Under the pieces are notes generated by a model. It did not search any database, was not told the origin of the DNA, and saw nothing but the letters and a program-made list of their open reading frames with translations. A program made the position numbers and the translations under genes. From Bacteroidales bacterium (lineage in GTDB: Bacteria > Bacteroidota > Bacteroidia > Bacteroidales > Bacteroidaceae), in NCBI GenBank assembly GCA_004552195.1, contig SFPC01000060.1:1-11156 (forward strand): a stretch of 11,156 nt of DNA. The letters run 5' to 3'. Positions 7,401 through 11,156 of the stretch are shown piece by piece (position 1 is the stretch's first letter; every line of letters begins with the position of its first letter).

Positions 7401-10400
7401 GCAAGGTGGACAAGGTCGAAGGCAAGGGCCTATCGACCGAAGACTACACTACTGCGGAGAAGACGAAACTTGCCGGTATCGCCGCGGGTGCCGAGGTAAA
7501 CCAGAACGCCTTCAGCAACGTGAAGGTGGGCAGCACCACGATCGCAGCCGATTCCAAGACGGACACGCTGGAGATAGCGGGCGGTACGGGCATAGACGCG
7601 GACGGGGATACGGCCGACGGCAAGGTGACGCTGTCGCTGAACTCGGCAACGCAGTTGTCGCTCGGGAAGGCCGATAGTGCCGTGCAGTCCGTCAAGATTA
7701 ACGGCGGTAGCGAGCTGAAGGATGCCAGCGGAAACGTGAACATCCCCCTCGCCGTAGCCACGGGCAGCACCGGGGCGAAGGCCGGTGCGCTTAGCGCGGA
7801 CGACAAGAAGAAACTCAATGACCTCGGGACAGCCGCGTCCAGGAACGTGCCCGCAAGCGGCAACGCCGGCAATGACGAGGTAGTACTGGGCAGCGATACA
7901 CGACTATCCGCAGGTGCAAGCGCAGTGCAGGACGTGACCGTAGACGGGACTAGCGTAGTCAACTCGTCGAAGGTCGCCGTAGTCCCGAACGCAAGTACTA
8001 GCGCGAAGGGCGCTGTTCAGTTGGCTGGTAGCATCGGTGCTACGGTGGCTTCCGAGAACAACAAGGCTGCGACCGAAAAGGCGGTCCGCGATGCAATCAA
8101 CGCGCTGGATTCCAACAAGACGTCAACTGACGGTACCAATGTCCAGGTAAAGGTCACTGAGACCGACGGCAAGATTTCTGCCGTCAACATCACTACCGAC
8201 AATACCGAGAACAGGAACAACAAAGTCACTGCATGGTCGGAAACCACGACAGATGCGCACTATCCGAGCGAGAAACTGGTAAAGTCCTCCCTTGACGGCA
8301 AGGCCAGCAGCACGCATACCCACGGAAACATCACCAATGACGGCAAGATTGGCTCTACGGCCGACCTGGCCGTTGTGACCGGTACTTCCGGGGCAGTGAC
8401 TACGGCCGACCTGACTACCGCATCTCCGACGGTGCCGACTAGCGGCACGACCACCAGCCTCGAGTTCATCGACACGGTGGGCCAGGACAGCAAGGGAAAG
8501 ATTAGAGCCACCAAGAAGGCGGTGCCCGTCGACTCCACCTACTCGTCCACGGGAACCAACCCGGTGAACGGCAAGGCGATTGCCGCTGCGATAGGCGGAC
8601 TCGACTCCAACAAGACCAGTACGGACGGCACCAATGTCCAGGTCAAGGTCACCGAGACCGACGGCAAGATAAGCGCGGTCAATGTCACTACGGACAACAC
8701 CGAGAACAAGAACAACAAGGTTAGTACGTGGCAGGCCACGCCAGACAACACGCACTACCCGAGCGAGAAACTCGTGAAGGACGGGCTGGACGCGAAGGCT
8801 GATGCCGACAAGGTCGTGGCCATCGCGGACGCACGCATTGACAGGAACGGAACGGACGGCTGGTTCAAGATCGCATCCAAGGCATTCAATTCCAATGGTG
8901 TCGGCCTTAGATTTCAGTGGATTGTATCCGCATTAGGATATGCTGATAATCCACAGAATGTTACTTTCTTTTTGAATTTGGGCATTGGATTCGGCAGTAG
9001 TGGGTCAAATCCTTCTATCGGCCGTTTTGAAACGTCTCCTATAAAGAAGGACTCGATAGGCTGTGATTTTAAGGCAATCGTCAACGGAACCGTAGGAAAC
9101 GCCACTATTGAGTTGTGGGCGAAAGTCGGATCTAGATATGGCTCGGTGGCTATCCGTGAATTGCAGGCCGGAAATTTCAGGGGCGCCGATGCAAAGGGCT
9201 CTTTGACTTATGCGTCGTACTCACCGTCCGATGCCGGGTCGTCCGAAGAGCCGACCGGAAATGTCTCCAAGAAGCTGACTTTTGTCTATGTGCAGAAGGT
9301 CATCACCTCTCCTACGAACGACAACCTCGTGGCCATGGACGCGAACGGGCTTGTCAAGGACAGCGGGCTCGCGAAGTCGTCCGTGGAGAGCGCGATAAGC
9401 AAGGCGGGATCCGCCATTCAGGGCGTGAAGGTCAACGGCACCACGCTCACACCGGACGCGAACAAGATAGTGACGGTGCCTCTCGCCACGAAGAGCGCTG
9501 ACGGCGCTATGAGCGCTGCGGACAAGACGAAACTCGATGGCATAGCGGCCGGTGCCGAGGTCAATCAGAACGCCTTCGGCAACGTGAAGGTCGGTAGCAC
9601 CACAGTGTCCGCCGACTCGAAGACCGACACCCTGGAACTCGCCTCGAGCAGCGCGATTACGTTGACTCCGGATGCCGCCAACGACAAGGTCACTATCGGC
9701 GTGTCCACCATGGGCGCGGCCTCGTCGAGCGCAGCCGGTTCTGCGGGTATTGTCCCGGCACCCGGCGCAGGAAAGCAGGCGTCGTTCCTTCGTGGCGACG
9801 GTACTTGGGTAGTCCCCACGAATACTGACACGCTGGTGAAGGCGACTGCAAAGACCGACAATGCCAACTACAAGATACTCGCCACGGCCTCGGCATCCCC
9901 GACCTCGGGAAACGCGACCGAGGCGGTGTACGACACCGACATATCGTTGAACCCGAGCACGAACACTATCACGTCTAACATATCGGGTAATGCGGCTACT
10001 GCGACGAAACCGGCGGTCACTACGCTGACCTCGTCCGACAACCTGAACAATGTCGGTGGAAGTACAGCTGGCGATGTACTGTGGTACAAGTGGGCATCCG
10101 GCAGTGCCCCGGCCAACGTGCCGACCACTGGCTCTGCCGTGATGGAAGTGGTACGCACGAATAGCGGGAACTACATTACTCAGACAGTATATACGACTGA
10201 CCACAGCGTATATCGTCGAGAATGCATCAATGGTACCTGGGGCTCATGGTATGCGTACTCGAAGACCACCCATACGCACGGCAACATAACGTCAGGCGGG
10301 GCCCTGCAGACCACCGACGTGGCCATAGCCAACGGCGACAAGCTGGTCATCACCGACGCATCCGACTCGAACAAGGTTGCCAGGTCGTCAACCGCATTCG

Positions 10401-10645
10401 ACGGGTCCACCATTACCAAGGCTCTGACCCAGAAGGGCACGTTCGAGAGCGTGGTGCTGGCCGATGACGCTATGCCGCTATCTGCTGCCGACGGTGTCAA
10501 GATTACCTACAGCGGGTCTACCGCTACTATTTCCGGGAACTTCGCGGCAGGTGCCGGAGTGGGCATTACCTACGCCAACAACGTGGCCACGTTCAGCGCG
10601 GATATCAGCGCGATACCGCTTGCGACCATTTATGCCTTGTCATAA
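1403..10645 (+). CDS. Giant repeat-built phage tail fibre protein (3080 aa)
   Basis: A 3080-residue structural protein, very long for a tail fibre, with only three cysteines (1750, 2554, 2941). After a short basic start (MSGKPQKHVHK) it is a stalk of shuffled repeats: FIDTVSQ...TKK (8 copies), GIVQLSS...ATPKAV (3 full copies, as in lambda side tail fibre), KADK...GNFAGLD (10 copies), DGTNVQVKVTETDGKI...HYPSEKLVKDSLD (4 copies), HTHGNI (4 copies) and AGAEVN motifs. Larger modules sit at residues 219-357 and 1689-1826. A non-repetitive domain occupies about 2478-2629, a GDGTW motif 2782-2802, a pyocin-knob-like domain 2869-2954, and a beta-rich tip runs to 3080. Such fibres are usually trimeric and extend from the tail to contact the host surface; trimerisation is inferred. 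ATG 1403 is chosen over an in-frame GTG at 1289 because AGGA at 1390-1393 lies 9 bases upstream and the GTG start would overlap gene 1 by about 100 bases. Confidence 0.93.
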   Translation: MSGKPQKHVHKINNFPIAASKAVPGSSLDADISALNGKLSTKKDLQDPVASPDADGSGIAFIDTVSQNPNGEIAVTKKNVQQASTSSAGIVQLSSKIDSTSETMAATPKAVHDAIIEAERATVSRLDAENTVPDGHYITSVDETDGFVSITTAAMDDVPTQDSTKPVKSGGVFASIGAEAIERAGADAAFQQLIPTAASPDNQLADKAYVDAIGERVEARYLSYSEDGLPFPTHRDFEVAQQTDTFYYMNALTAPNNNDVIVITADEKHLNENGQPTTTRWRFFKPETVPGEWRYEYTINNSALSEAQLLAINSGINVVKVETYDAHLNDHENPHQVTAAQVGLGNVDNTADLDKPISTATQTALDEKADNVVDGTANHIVVLGDNGKTLVDSHAAITSSYDGTDEINPVTGSAVSAAIGELDAGTFGGEGKYIVSVSETAGVVTATEGTLDAEPTENSTNPVKSGGVYQHLSTKADKDTDAVENNVAVFDGNGSPVDGGISKDDLEAAISSAGSSIQGVSIDGTALTPGVNNVVDIPLATTSADGAMSADDKAKLDGIASGAEVNVQADWSETNSESDAFIKNKPNLATVATTGEYGDLLHIPTDLVHDASYVHTDNNYTDEEKVKLAGVETGAEVNVQSDWTESDSNSDAFIKNKPENLVQDADYVHTDNNYTTAEKEKLAGIEDGAEVNVIETVKVDDIPLTVTDKTVNIDLSGKADKTDPSAAGNLAGLDDTGNLADSGIPGTLDPVPTENSGNLVTSGAVFDAMGGKADKVTSATPGNFAGLDVNGNLTDSGKSYADLAGAFKAKQSPVNDPAASGTAVSFIDTIEQDSDGEIAVTKKTVPSASSTQDGLMSSSDWSKLDALPDASTLANDLAAKADKDADAVEGNLAVFDGNGNPVDSGAKITSAYDGSNSTDPVTGAAVGLAIADKADKVLDATKGNFAGLDVNGNLTDSGSKASDFAIFGHSHGNISNDGKVGSTAGLSVVTTTGGEVTVADLATADVAASGTTLTAVTAVTQDSKGKISVEKKTIQDGTTSQKGVVQLSSATDSESETVAATSKAVKDVMDSVDGLSGKKADKVSNATAGNFAGLDSEGNLTDSGKKASDFKTKQAAVSDPTASGNAISFIDTISQDTNGVITPTKKTVSLSSAVDSDAEDAAATPKAVKLAYEHADSVVSVLDAEVTSTDGTNVQVKVTQTDGKIAGVNIATDNTENVNNKVSSFQAAPDDMHYPSEKLVKDSLDLKANKSEMTVTPGTGANADKTTIQLKTGTTATVLTAHQDITGKADKVSSATAGNFAGLDSNGNLVDSGKSYSDLEGTFKTRQPAKVSPAASGSALSFIDTVSQDENGEITATKKTVTVDSTYSSAGTNPVNGKAVAAAIGTLDVNDISGFGAGKTLATLTETDGKVAATFQDIEITKSQVSDFPTEMTPSSHTHGNITDDGKIGNTAGLGIVTGTGGTVTAKDFTQASPATGSGTTTEFISTVAQGSDGAISATKQAITPASTSAAGIVQLSSSTSSSSETMAATPKAVSDLADSLGAGKADKVSGATEGNFAGLDSNGNLTDSGKKASDFATAAQGSKADTAIQGVKVNGTELTKDSLNKVGITAVTGVKGSSESTYRTGQVSITAGNVGAYTTAEVDEALALKEDAANKKQTLNASSTTEFPSSAAVAAFVNSSIATATANFLGNYMLTDLGLAYPATNAQIEGALETHTWPAGVTPTNNDYVIVSISSATDPATGEPIIDECRRFKYNGGEGSWAYEYTLNNSSFTSAQWGAINSGITAGDKSAYDDHLADTGNPHSVTAAQVGLGNVDNTADIDKPISTATQAALDDKVDKVYTATENHIAVFDNAGNIKDSGKTYADMQGEFKRKQTAKSSPAASGNTLSFIDTVSQDAEGVITATKKSVTVDSTYSSSGTNPVNGKAIKAAIDGLDAAITSNDGTNVQVKVTETDGKISAVNITSDNTENRNNKVSSWQTTPDNTHYPTEKLVKDSLDGKVDKVEGKGLSTEDYTTAEKTKLAGIAAGAEVNQNAFSNVKVGSTTIAADSKTDTLEIAGGTGIDADGDTADGKVTLSLNSATQLSLGKADSAVQSVKINGGSELKDASGNVNIPLAVATGSTGAKAGALSADDKKKLNDLGTAASRNVPASGNAGNDEVVLGSDTRLSAGASAVQDVTVDGTSVVNSSKVAVVPNASTSAKGAVQLAGSIGATVASENNKAATEKAVRDAINALDSNKTSTDGTNVQVKVTETDGKISAVNITTDNTENRNNKVTAWSETTTDAHYPSEKLVKSSLDGKASSTHTHGNITNDGKIGSTADLAVVTGTSGAVTTADLTTASPTVPTSGTTTSLEFIDTVGQDSKGKIRATKKAVPVDSTYSSTGTNPVNGKAIAAAIGGLDSNKTSTDGTNVQVKVTETDGKISAVNVTTDNTENKNNKVSTWQATPDNTHYPSEKLVKDGLDAKADADKVVAIADARIDRNGTDGWFKIASKAFNSNGVGLRFQWIVSALGYADNPQNVTFFLNLGIGFGSSGSNPSIGRFETSPIKKDSIGCDFKAIVNGTVGNATIELWAKVGSRYGSVAIRELQAGNFRGADAKGSLTYASYSPSDAGSSEEPTGNVSKKLTFVYVQKVITSPTNDNLVAMDANGLVKDSGLAKSSVESAISKAGSAIQGVKVNGTTLTPDANKIVTVPLATKSADGAMSAADKTKLDGIAAGAEVNQNAFGNVKVGSTTVSADSKTDTLELASSSAITLTPDAANDKVTIGVSTMGAASSSAAGSAGIVPAPGAGKQASFLRGDGTWVVPTNTDTLVKATAKTDNANYKILATASASPTSGNATEAVYDTDISLNPSTNTITSNISGNAATATKPAVTTLTSSDNLNNVGGSTAGDVLWYKWASGSAPANVPTTGSAVMEVVRTNSGNYITQTVYTTDHSVYRRECINGTWGSWYAYSKTTHTHGNITSGGALQTTDVAIANGDKLVITDASDSNKVARSSTAFDGSTITKALTQKGTFESVVLADDAMPLSAADGVKITYSGSTATISGNFAAGAGVGITYANNVATFSADISAIPLATIYALS
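1805..2809 (+). repeat. 39-residue Y-(T/V)SV-ET...NPVKSGGV repeats
   Basis: Two 39-residue copies at 1805-1921 and 2693-2809: a beta-strand pair (Y-I-x-SV-ET-G-V) followed by PT-(D/N)ST-PVKSGGV(F/Y). A third PTENSGN-VTSGAVF end-half lies at 3656-3700. They bracket the first large module (2057-2473). Confidence 0.8.
2057..2473 (+). other. Large fibre module, copy 1 (NNDVIVI...GLGNVDNT)
   Basis: Residues 219-357. It holds a compact beta-rich part with NNNDVIVI, an aromatic strand (TRWRFFK), EWRYEYTINNS and AINSGI, then the fibre linker NPHQVTAAQVGLGNVDNT ending in DKPIS. The same architecture recurs at 6467-6880. It is probably a globular knob on the stalk; function unknown. Confidence 0.75.
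3101..3376 (+). repeat. Two SDWN...NKP repeats in gene 2
   Basis: Copies at 3101-3160 (residues 567-586) and 3317-3376 (639-658), both 20 residues, ending in DAFIKNKP with the same 18-base string GCGTTCATCAAGAACAAG. Each lies next to a YVHTDNNYT...EK-KLAG-E-GAEVN unit, so the larger tandem unit is roughly 55-70 residues long. Confidence 0.85.
5489..8593 (+). repeat. 22-residue VDSTYSS-GTNPVNGKA repeats
   Basis: Three copies of 22 residues at 5489-5554, 7136-7201 and 8528-8593, each directly after a FIDT...TKK unit. Looser relatives (SYDGT/AYDGS...NPVTG-AV) lie around residues 397-419 and 908-930. Confidence 0.82.
6467..6880 (+). other. Large fibre module, copy 2 (NNDYVIV...GLGNVDNT)
   Basis: Residues 1689-1826, 138 residues against 139 in copy 1. 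It opens FLGNYMLTDLGLAY and contains NNDYVIV, RRFKYNGGEGSWAYEYTLNNS, AQWGAINSGIT, and then NPHSVTAAQVGLGNVDNT with DKPIS. It carries one of the three cysteines (1750). The GLGNVDNT linker is almost identical to copy 1, while the globular half has diverged strongly. Confidence 0.75.
8834..9289 (+). other. Non-repetitive GC-poor domain inside the fibre stalk
   Basis: Residues about 2478-2629 (from IDRNGTDGWFKIAS to KLTFVYV) match no repeat in the window. The stretch is rich in beta-type alternation (RFQWIVSALGY, VTFFLNLGIGF, ATIELWAKVGSRYGS). Bases 8881-9180 are about 45% GC by hand count, against 58-63% in the 120 bases before and 62% in 9181-9240. It is best read as a globular domain acquired by recombination, possibly adhesive; the family is not recognised. 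Confidence 0.7.
9746..9808 (+). other. VPAP...FLRGDGTW motif of gene 2
   Basis: Residues 2782-2802, the same 21-residue length as the gene 1 version at 696-758. It is followed by a stretch ending in SNISGNAATATK that commonly links phage fibre stalks to distal domains. Confidence 0.75.
10007..10264 (+). other. Pyocin-knob-like domain near the fibre tip
   Basis: Residues about 2869-2954. The order of motifs fits the pyocin knob seen in R-pyocin and many phage fibres: an opening NLNNV, a GDVLWYKW strand, NVPTTGSAVMEVV, QTVYT, then VYRRECINGTWGSW. Knob domains sit near the distal end and in R-pyocins help surface binding. The assignment rests on pattern recognition only. Confidence 0.75.
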
Positions 10646-10651
10646 GGGGGG
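10644..10651 (+). promoter_or_regulatory. Ribosome binding site of the small beta-rich gene
   Basis: AAGGGGGG overlaps the TAA stop of the giant fibre gene (10643-10645) and ends 3 bases before ATG 10655; the AAGGGG core leaves 5 bases. It is the strongest purine-rich site in the window and supports independent initiation of gene 3 coupled to termination of gene 2. Confidence 0.7.
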
Positions 10652-10654
10652 ACT

Positions 10655-11152
10655 ATGGACAAGATATTGACCGCGACATCAAGCAGGGTATACGAGCTGG
10701 GAAACGAATGGTCACCGACAGTATACTTGAATAGAATCCCTGGATCTACAAGGAGTGTATCCGGAAACCTTATTACTGTGGGCATTAACTCACTGAATAA
10801 TGACGGCACCAATGCGTGGAGAGGATTCTTTGTTCGTATTGGTGGTAAACATCATCGGGTGAAGTATTCGTTCGAGTACATGTTTGCGCCGAAGACTGCC
10901 GGCGAGACCAGTGTTATGAATAACTGCGGATACGAAGGTACTACCCTCGTGTCGTTAACATTTACGCCGGAATGGCAAACTGCGACTGGACTGGTTACCC
11001 GCACGAACTATTCGTCTACGAACAGTGCTTTTGTGTGGTACCGTAATGGGAAATCAATAGCGCTTGGCACGTACTATATACGAAACTTGGTAATTGAACC
11101 GTTTCCCTGGGTATATACGATAGGCGGCAAGCCGTTGATGGTGTCCGTTTAA
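10655..11152 (+). CDS. Small beta-rich protein, CBM-like/receptor-binding candidate
   Basis: 165 residues, no signal peptide or membrane segment. The pattern looks like a single beta-sandwich (jelly roll) of the carbohydrate-binding-module type: alternating hydrophobic strands such as YSFEYMFAPK (71-80), the LTFTPEWQTATGLV segment (101-114) resembling the 'tteWqrytg' strand of CBM families, and a closing YYIRNLVIEP (140-149) like the 'yIrnl.le' last strand. Tryptophans 19, 55, 107, 128 and 152 could include sugar-stacking residues. The ATG follows a strong AAGGGGGG ribosome site overlapping the upstream stop. It is in the same frame as the giant fibre gene, nine bases after its stop, so it may be a separately made tip or receptor-binding subunit of that fibre. 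GC is about 47% by hand count (10681-10980), lower than the fibre stalk. The fold assignment is from pattern only; it could instead be a generic virion decoration domain. Confidence 0.8.
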   Translation: MDKILTATSSRVYELGNEWSPTVYLNRIPGSTRSVSGNLITVGINSLNNDGTNAWRGFFVRIGGKHHRVKYSFEYMFAPKTAGETSVMNNCGYEGTTLVSLTFTPEWQTATGLVTRTNYSSTNSAFVWYRNGKSIALGTYYIRNLVIEPFPWVYTIGGKPLMVSV

Positions 11153-11156
11153 TTCG

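Larger units (their letters stand above)
1667..8086 (+). repeat. Lambda-Stf-type GIVQLSS...ATPKAV fibre repeats
   Basis: Three full 23-residue copies at 1667-1735, 4529-4597 and 5936-6004 (GIVQLSS, spacer, SETMAATPKAV), a longer variant at 8009-8086 (GAVQLAG...KAATEKAV), and a half copy at 4847-4906 that keeps only the AATPKAV end. This is the classic phage tail fibre repeat seen in lambda side tail fibre and, from memory, Pfam PF03406. It is the firmest single pointer to the function of gene 2. Confidence 0.85.
1529..8524 (+). repeat. FIDTVSQ...TKK repeat family, 8 dispersed copies
   Basis: Unit of about 38 residues: SPAASG, a short link, (S/E)FIDTVSQD, xxGxI, (A/T)TKKTV. Copies lie at 1529-1642, 3824-3937, 4418-4504 (degenerate, lacks FIDT), 4733-4846, 5372-5485, 5813-5911 (FIST), 7019-7132 and 8423-8524. 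Five of the eight are exactly 38 residues. Copies are followed by alternative modules (GIVQLSS type or DSTYSS...NPVNGKA type), as expected for module shuffling. Confidence 0.85.
4961..8797 (+). repeat. 61-residue DGTNVQV...SEKLVKDSLD repeats, 4 copies
   Basis: Copies at 4961-5143, 7223-7405, 8120-8302 and 8615-8797, each exactly 61 residues (183 bases). Core pieces: DGTNVQVKVTETDGKI, TDNTEN-NNKV, and HYPSEKLVKDSLD. The last two copies start 495 bases apart and share almost the same protein sequence. A shortened version (first half only) is in gene 1 at 1044-1136. Confidence 0.9.
2948..9565 (+). repeat. 51-residue IQGV...SADGAMSADDK...GAEVN repeats
   Basis: Two full copies at 2948-3100 and 9413-9565, 51 residues each, more than 6 kb apart: IQGV--(D/N)GT-LTP, IPLAT-SADGAMSA-DK, KLDGIA-GAEVN. 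The right copy runs into the 38-residue KLDGIAAGAEVNQNAF...SKTDTLEL unit (9521-9634), whose partner is at 7457-7570. Partial relatives occur near residues 1588-1611, 2094-2139 and 2174-2195. Confidence 0.85.
4307..10279 (+). other. Four HxH motifs (HSHGNI/HTHGNI) in gene 2
   Basis: His-x-His at residues 969/971 (codons from 4307), 1437/1439 (5711), 2305/2307 (8315) and 2957/2959 (10271), each followed by GNI. In the T4 long-tail-fibre tip, HxH pairs from three chains coordinate iron along the fibre axis. By analogy these could be metal-binding clamps in a trimer. The first three are followed by the same (S/T)-(N/D)-DGK-G-TA module; the fourth follows the knob domain. Confidence 0.7.

Noticed and set aside
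2504..8797. Dispersed repeats as a CRISPR-like or mobile-element array
   Set aside because: All repeats are in frame, differ mainly at synonymous sites and encode protein modules. Spacing is irregular and there are no palindromic repeats or terminal inverted repeats.
10646..10654. Terminator or promoter between genes 2 and 3
   Set aside because: Only nine bases separate the genes and they are taken up by the ribosome site; no hairpin with a T-run is present here, at 1392-1402, or in the four bases after gene 3.
10655..11152. Gene 3 as the variable target of a diversity-generating retroelement
   Set aside because: No reverse transcriptase or template repeat is in the window, and the C-terminus lacks the C-type-lectin-like pattern usual for such targets. 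Flanking sequence would be needed.

Overview
The window is a dense, one-strand structural-gene stretch that reads as the tail-fibre (host-recognition) locus of a tailed bacteriophage or prophage. Three plus-strand genes lie head to tail with almost no intergenic DNA: a proline-rich fibre-like protein (24-1391, frame open to the left window edge), a giant repeat-built tail fibre of 3080 residues (1403-10645), and a small beta-rich protein resembling a carbohydrate-binding or receptor-binding module (10655-11152). Ribosome binding sites overlap the stop codon of the preceding gene at both junctions, which points to one co-translated operon. I see no RNA genes, CRISPR arrays, transposases, integrases, terminators or lysis genes.

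The phage assignment rests on repeat vocabulary that is widespread in tail fibres: GIVQLSS...SETMAATPKAV (the lambda side-tail-fibre type repeat), VGLGNVDNTAD-DKPIS, AGAEVNQNAF-NVKVGSTT, VPAP...FLRGDGTW, THTHGNI, SDWN...NKP and a C-terminal pyocin-knob-like domain. Several of these (SDWN...NKP, GNFAGLD-NGNL-DSG, HYPSEKLVKDSLD) are in my recollection frequent in phages of gut bacteria, so an intestinal or rumen virus or prophage is plausible. The host cannot be fixed from this window. GC is mostly in the high fifties by hand count of sampled lines.

Region by region: 1-406 holds two diverged copies of a Met-initiated proline-rich segment, the second expanded into a polyproline rod flanked by two Cys-x-Cys pairs. 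407-1391 is a fibre stalk that shares modules with the giant gene. 1403-8800 is the giant stalk, made of exact-length repeats (15, 20, 22, 23, 26, 38, 39, 51 and 61 residues) shuffled in many orders, with two copies of a larger 138-139-residue module. 8834-9289 is a non-repetitive domain inside the stalk, and its core (8881-9180) is clearly poorer in GC. 9290-10645 returns to stalk repeats, then the knob domain and the C-terminal tip. 10655-11152 is the small beta-rich protein, also GC-poor and in the same reading frame as the giant gene, separated from it by one stop codon and three codons.

A working model is that gene 1 and gene 2 form long trimeric fibres. The inserted domain in gene 2 and the product of gene 3 would be the exchangeable recognition parts. 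The most unusual points are the ATG-anchored duplication with polyproline and CxC gain in gene 1, the GC-poor domain inserted in the stalk, and the single-stop split between gene 2 and gene 3. I did not find a defence system, regulator or enzyme.
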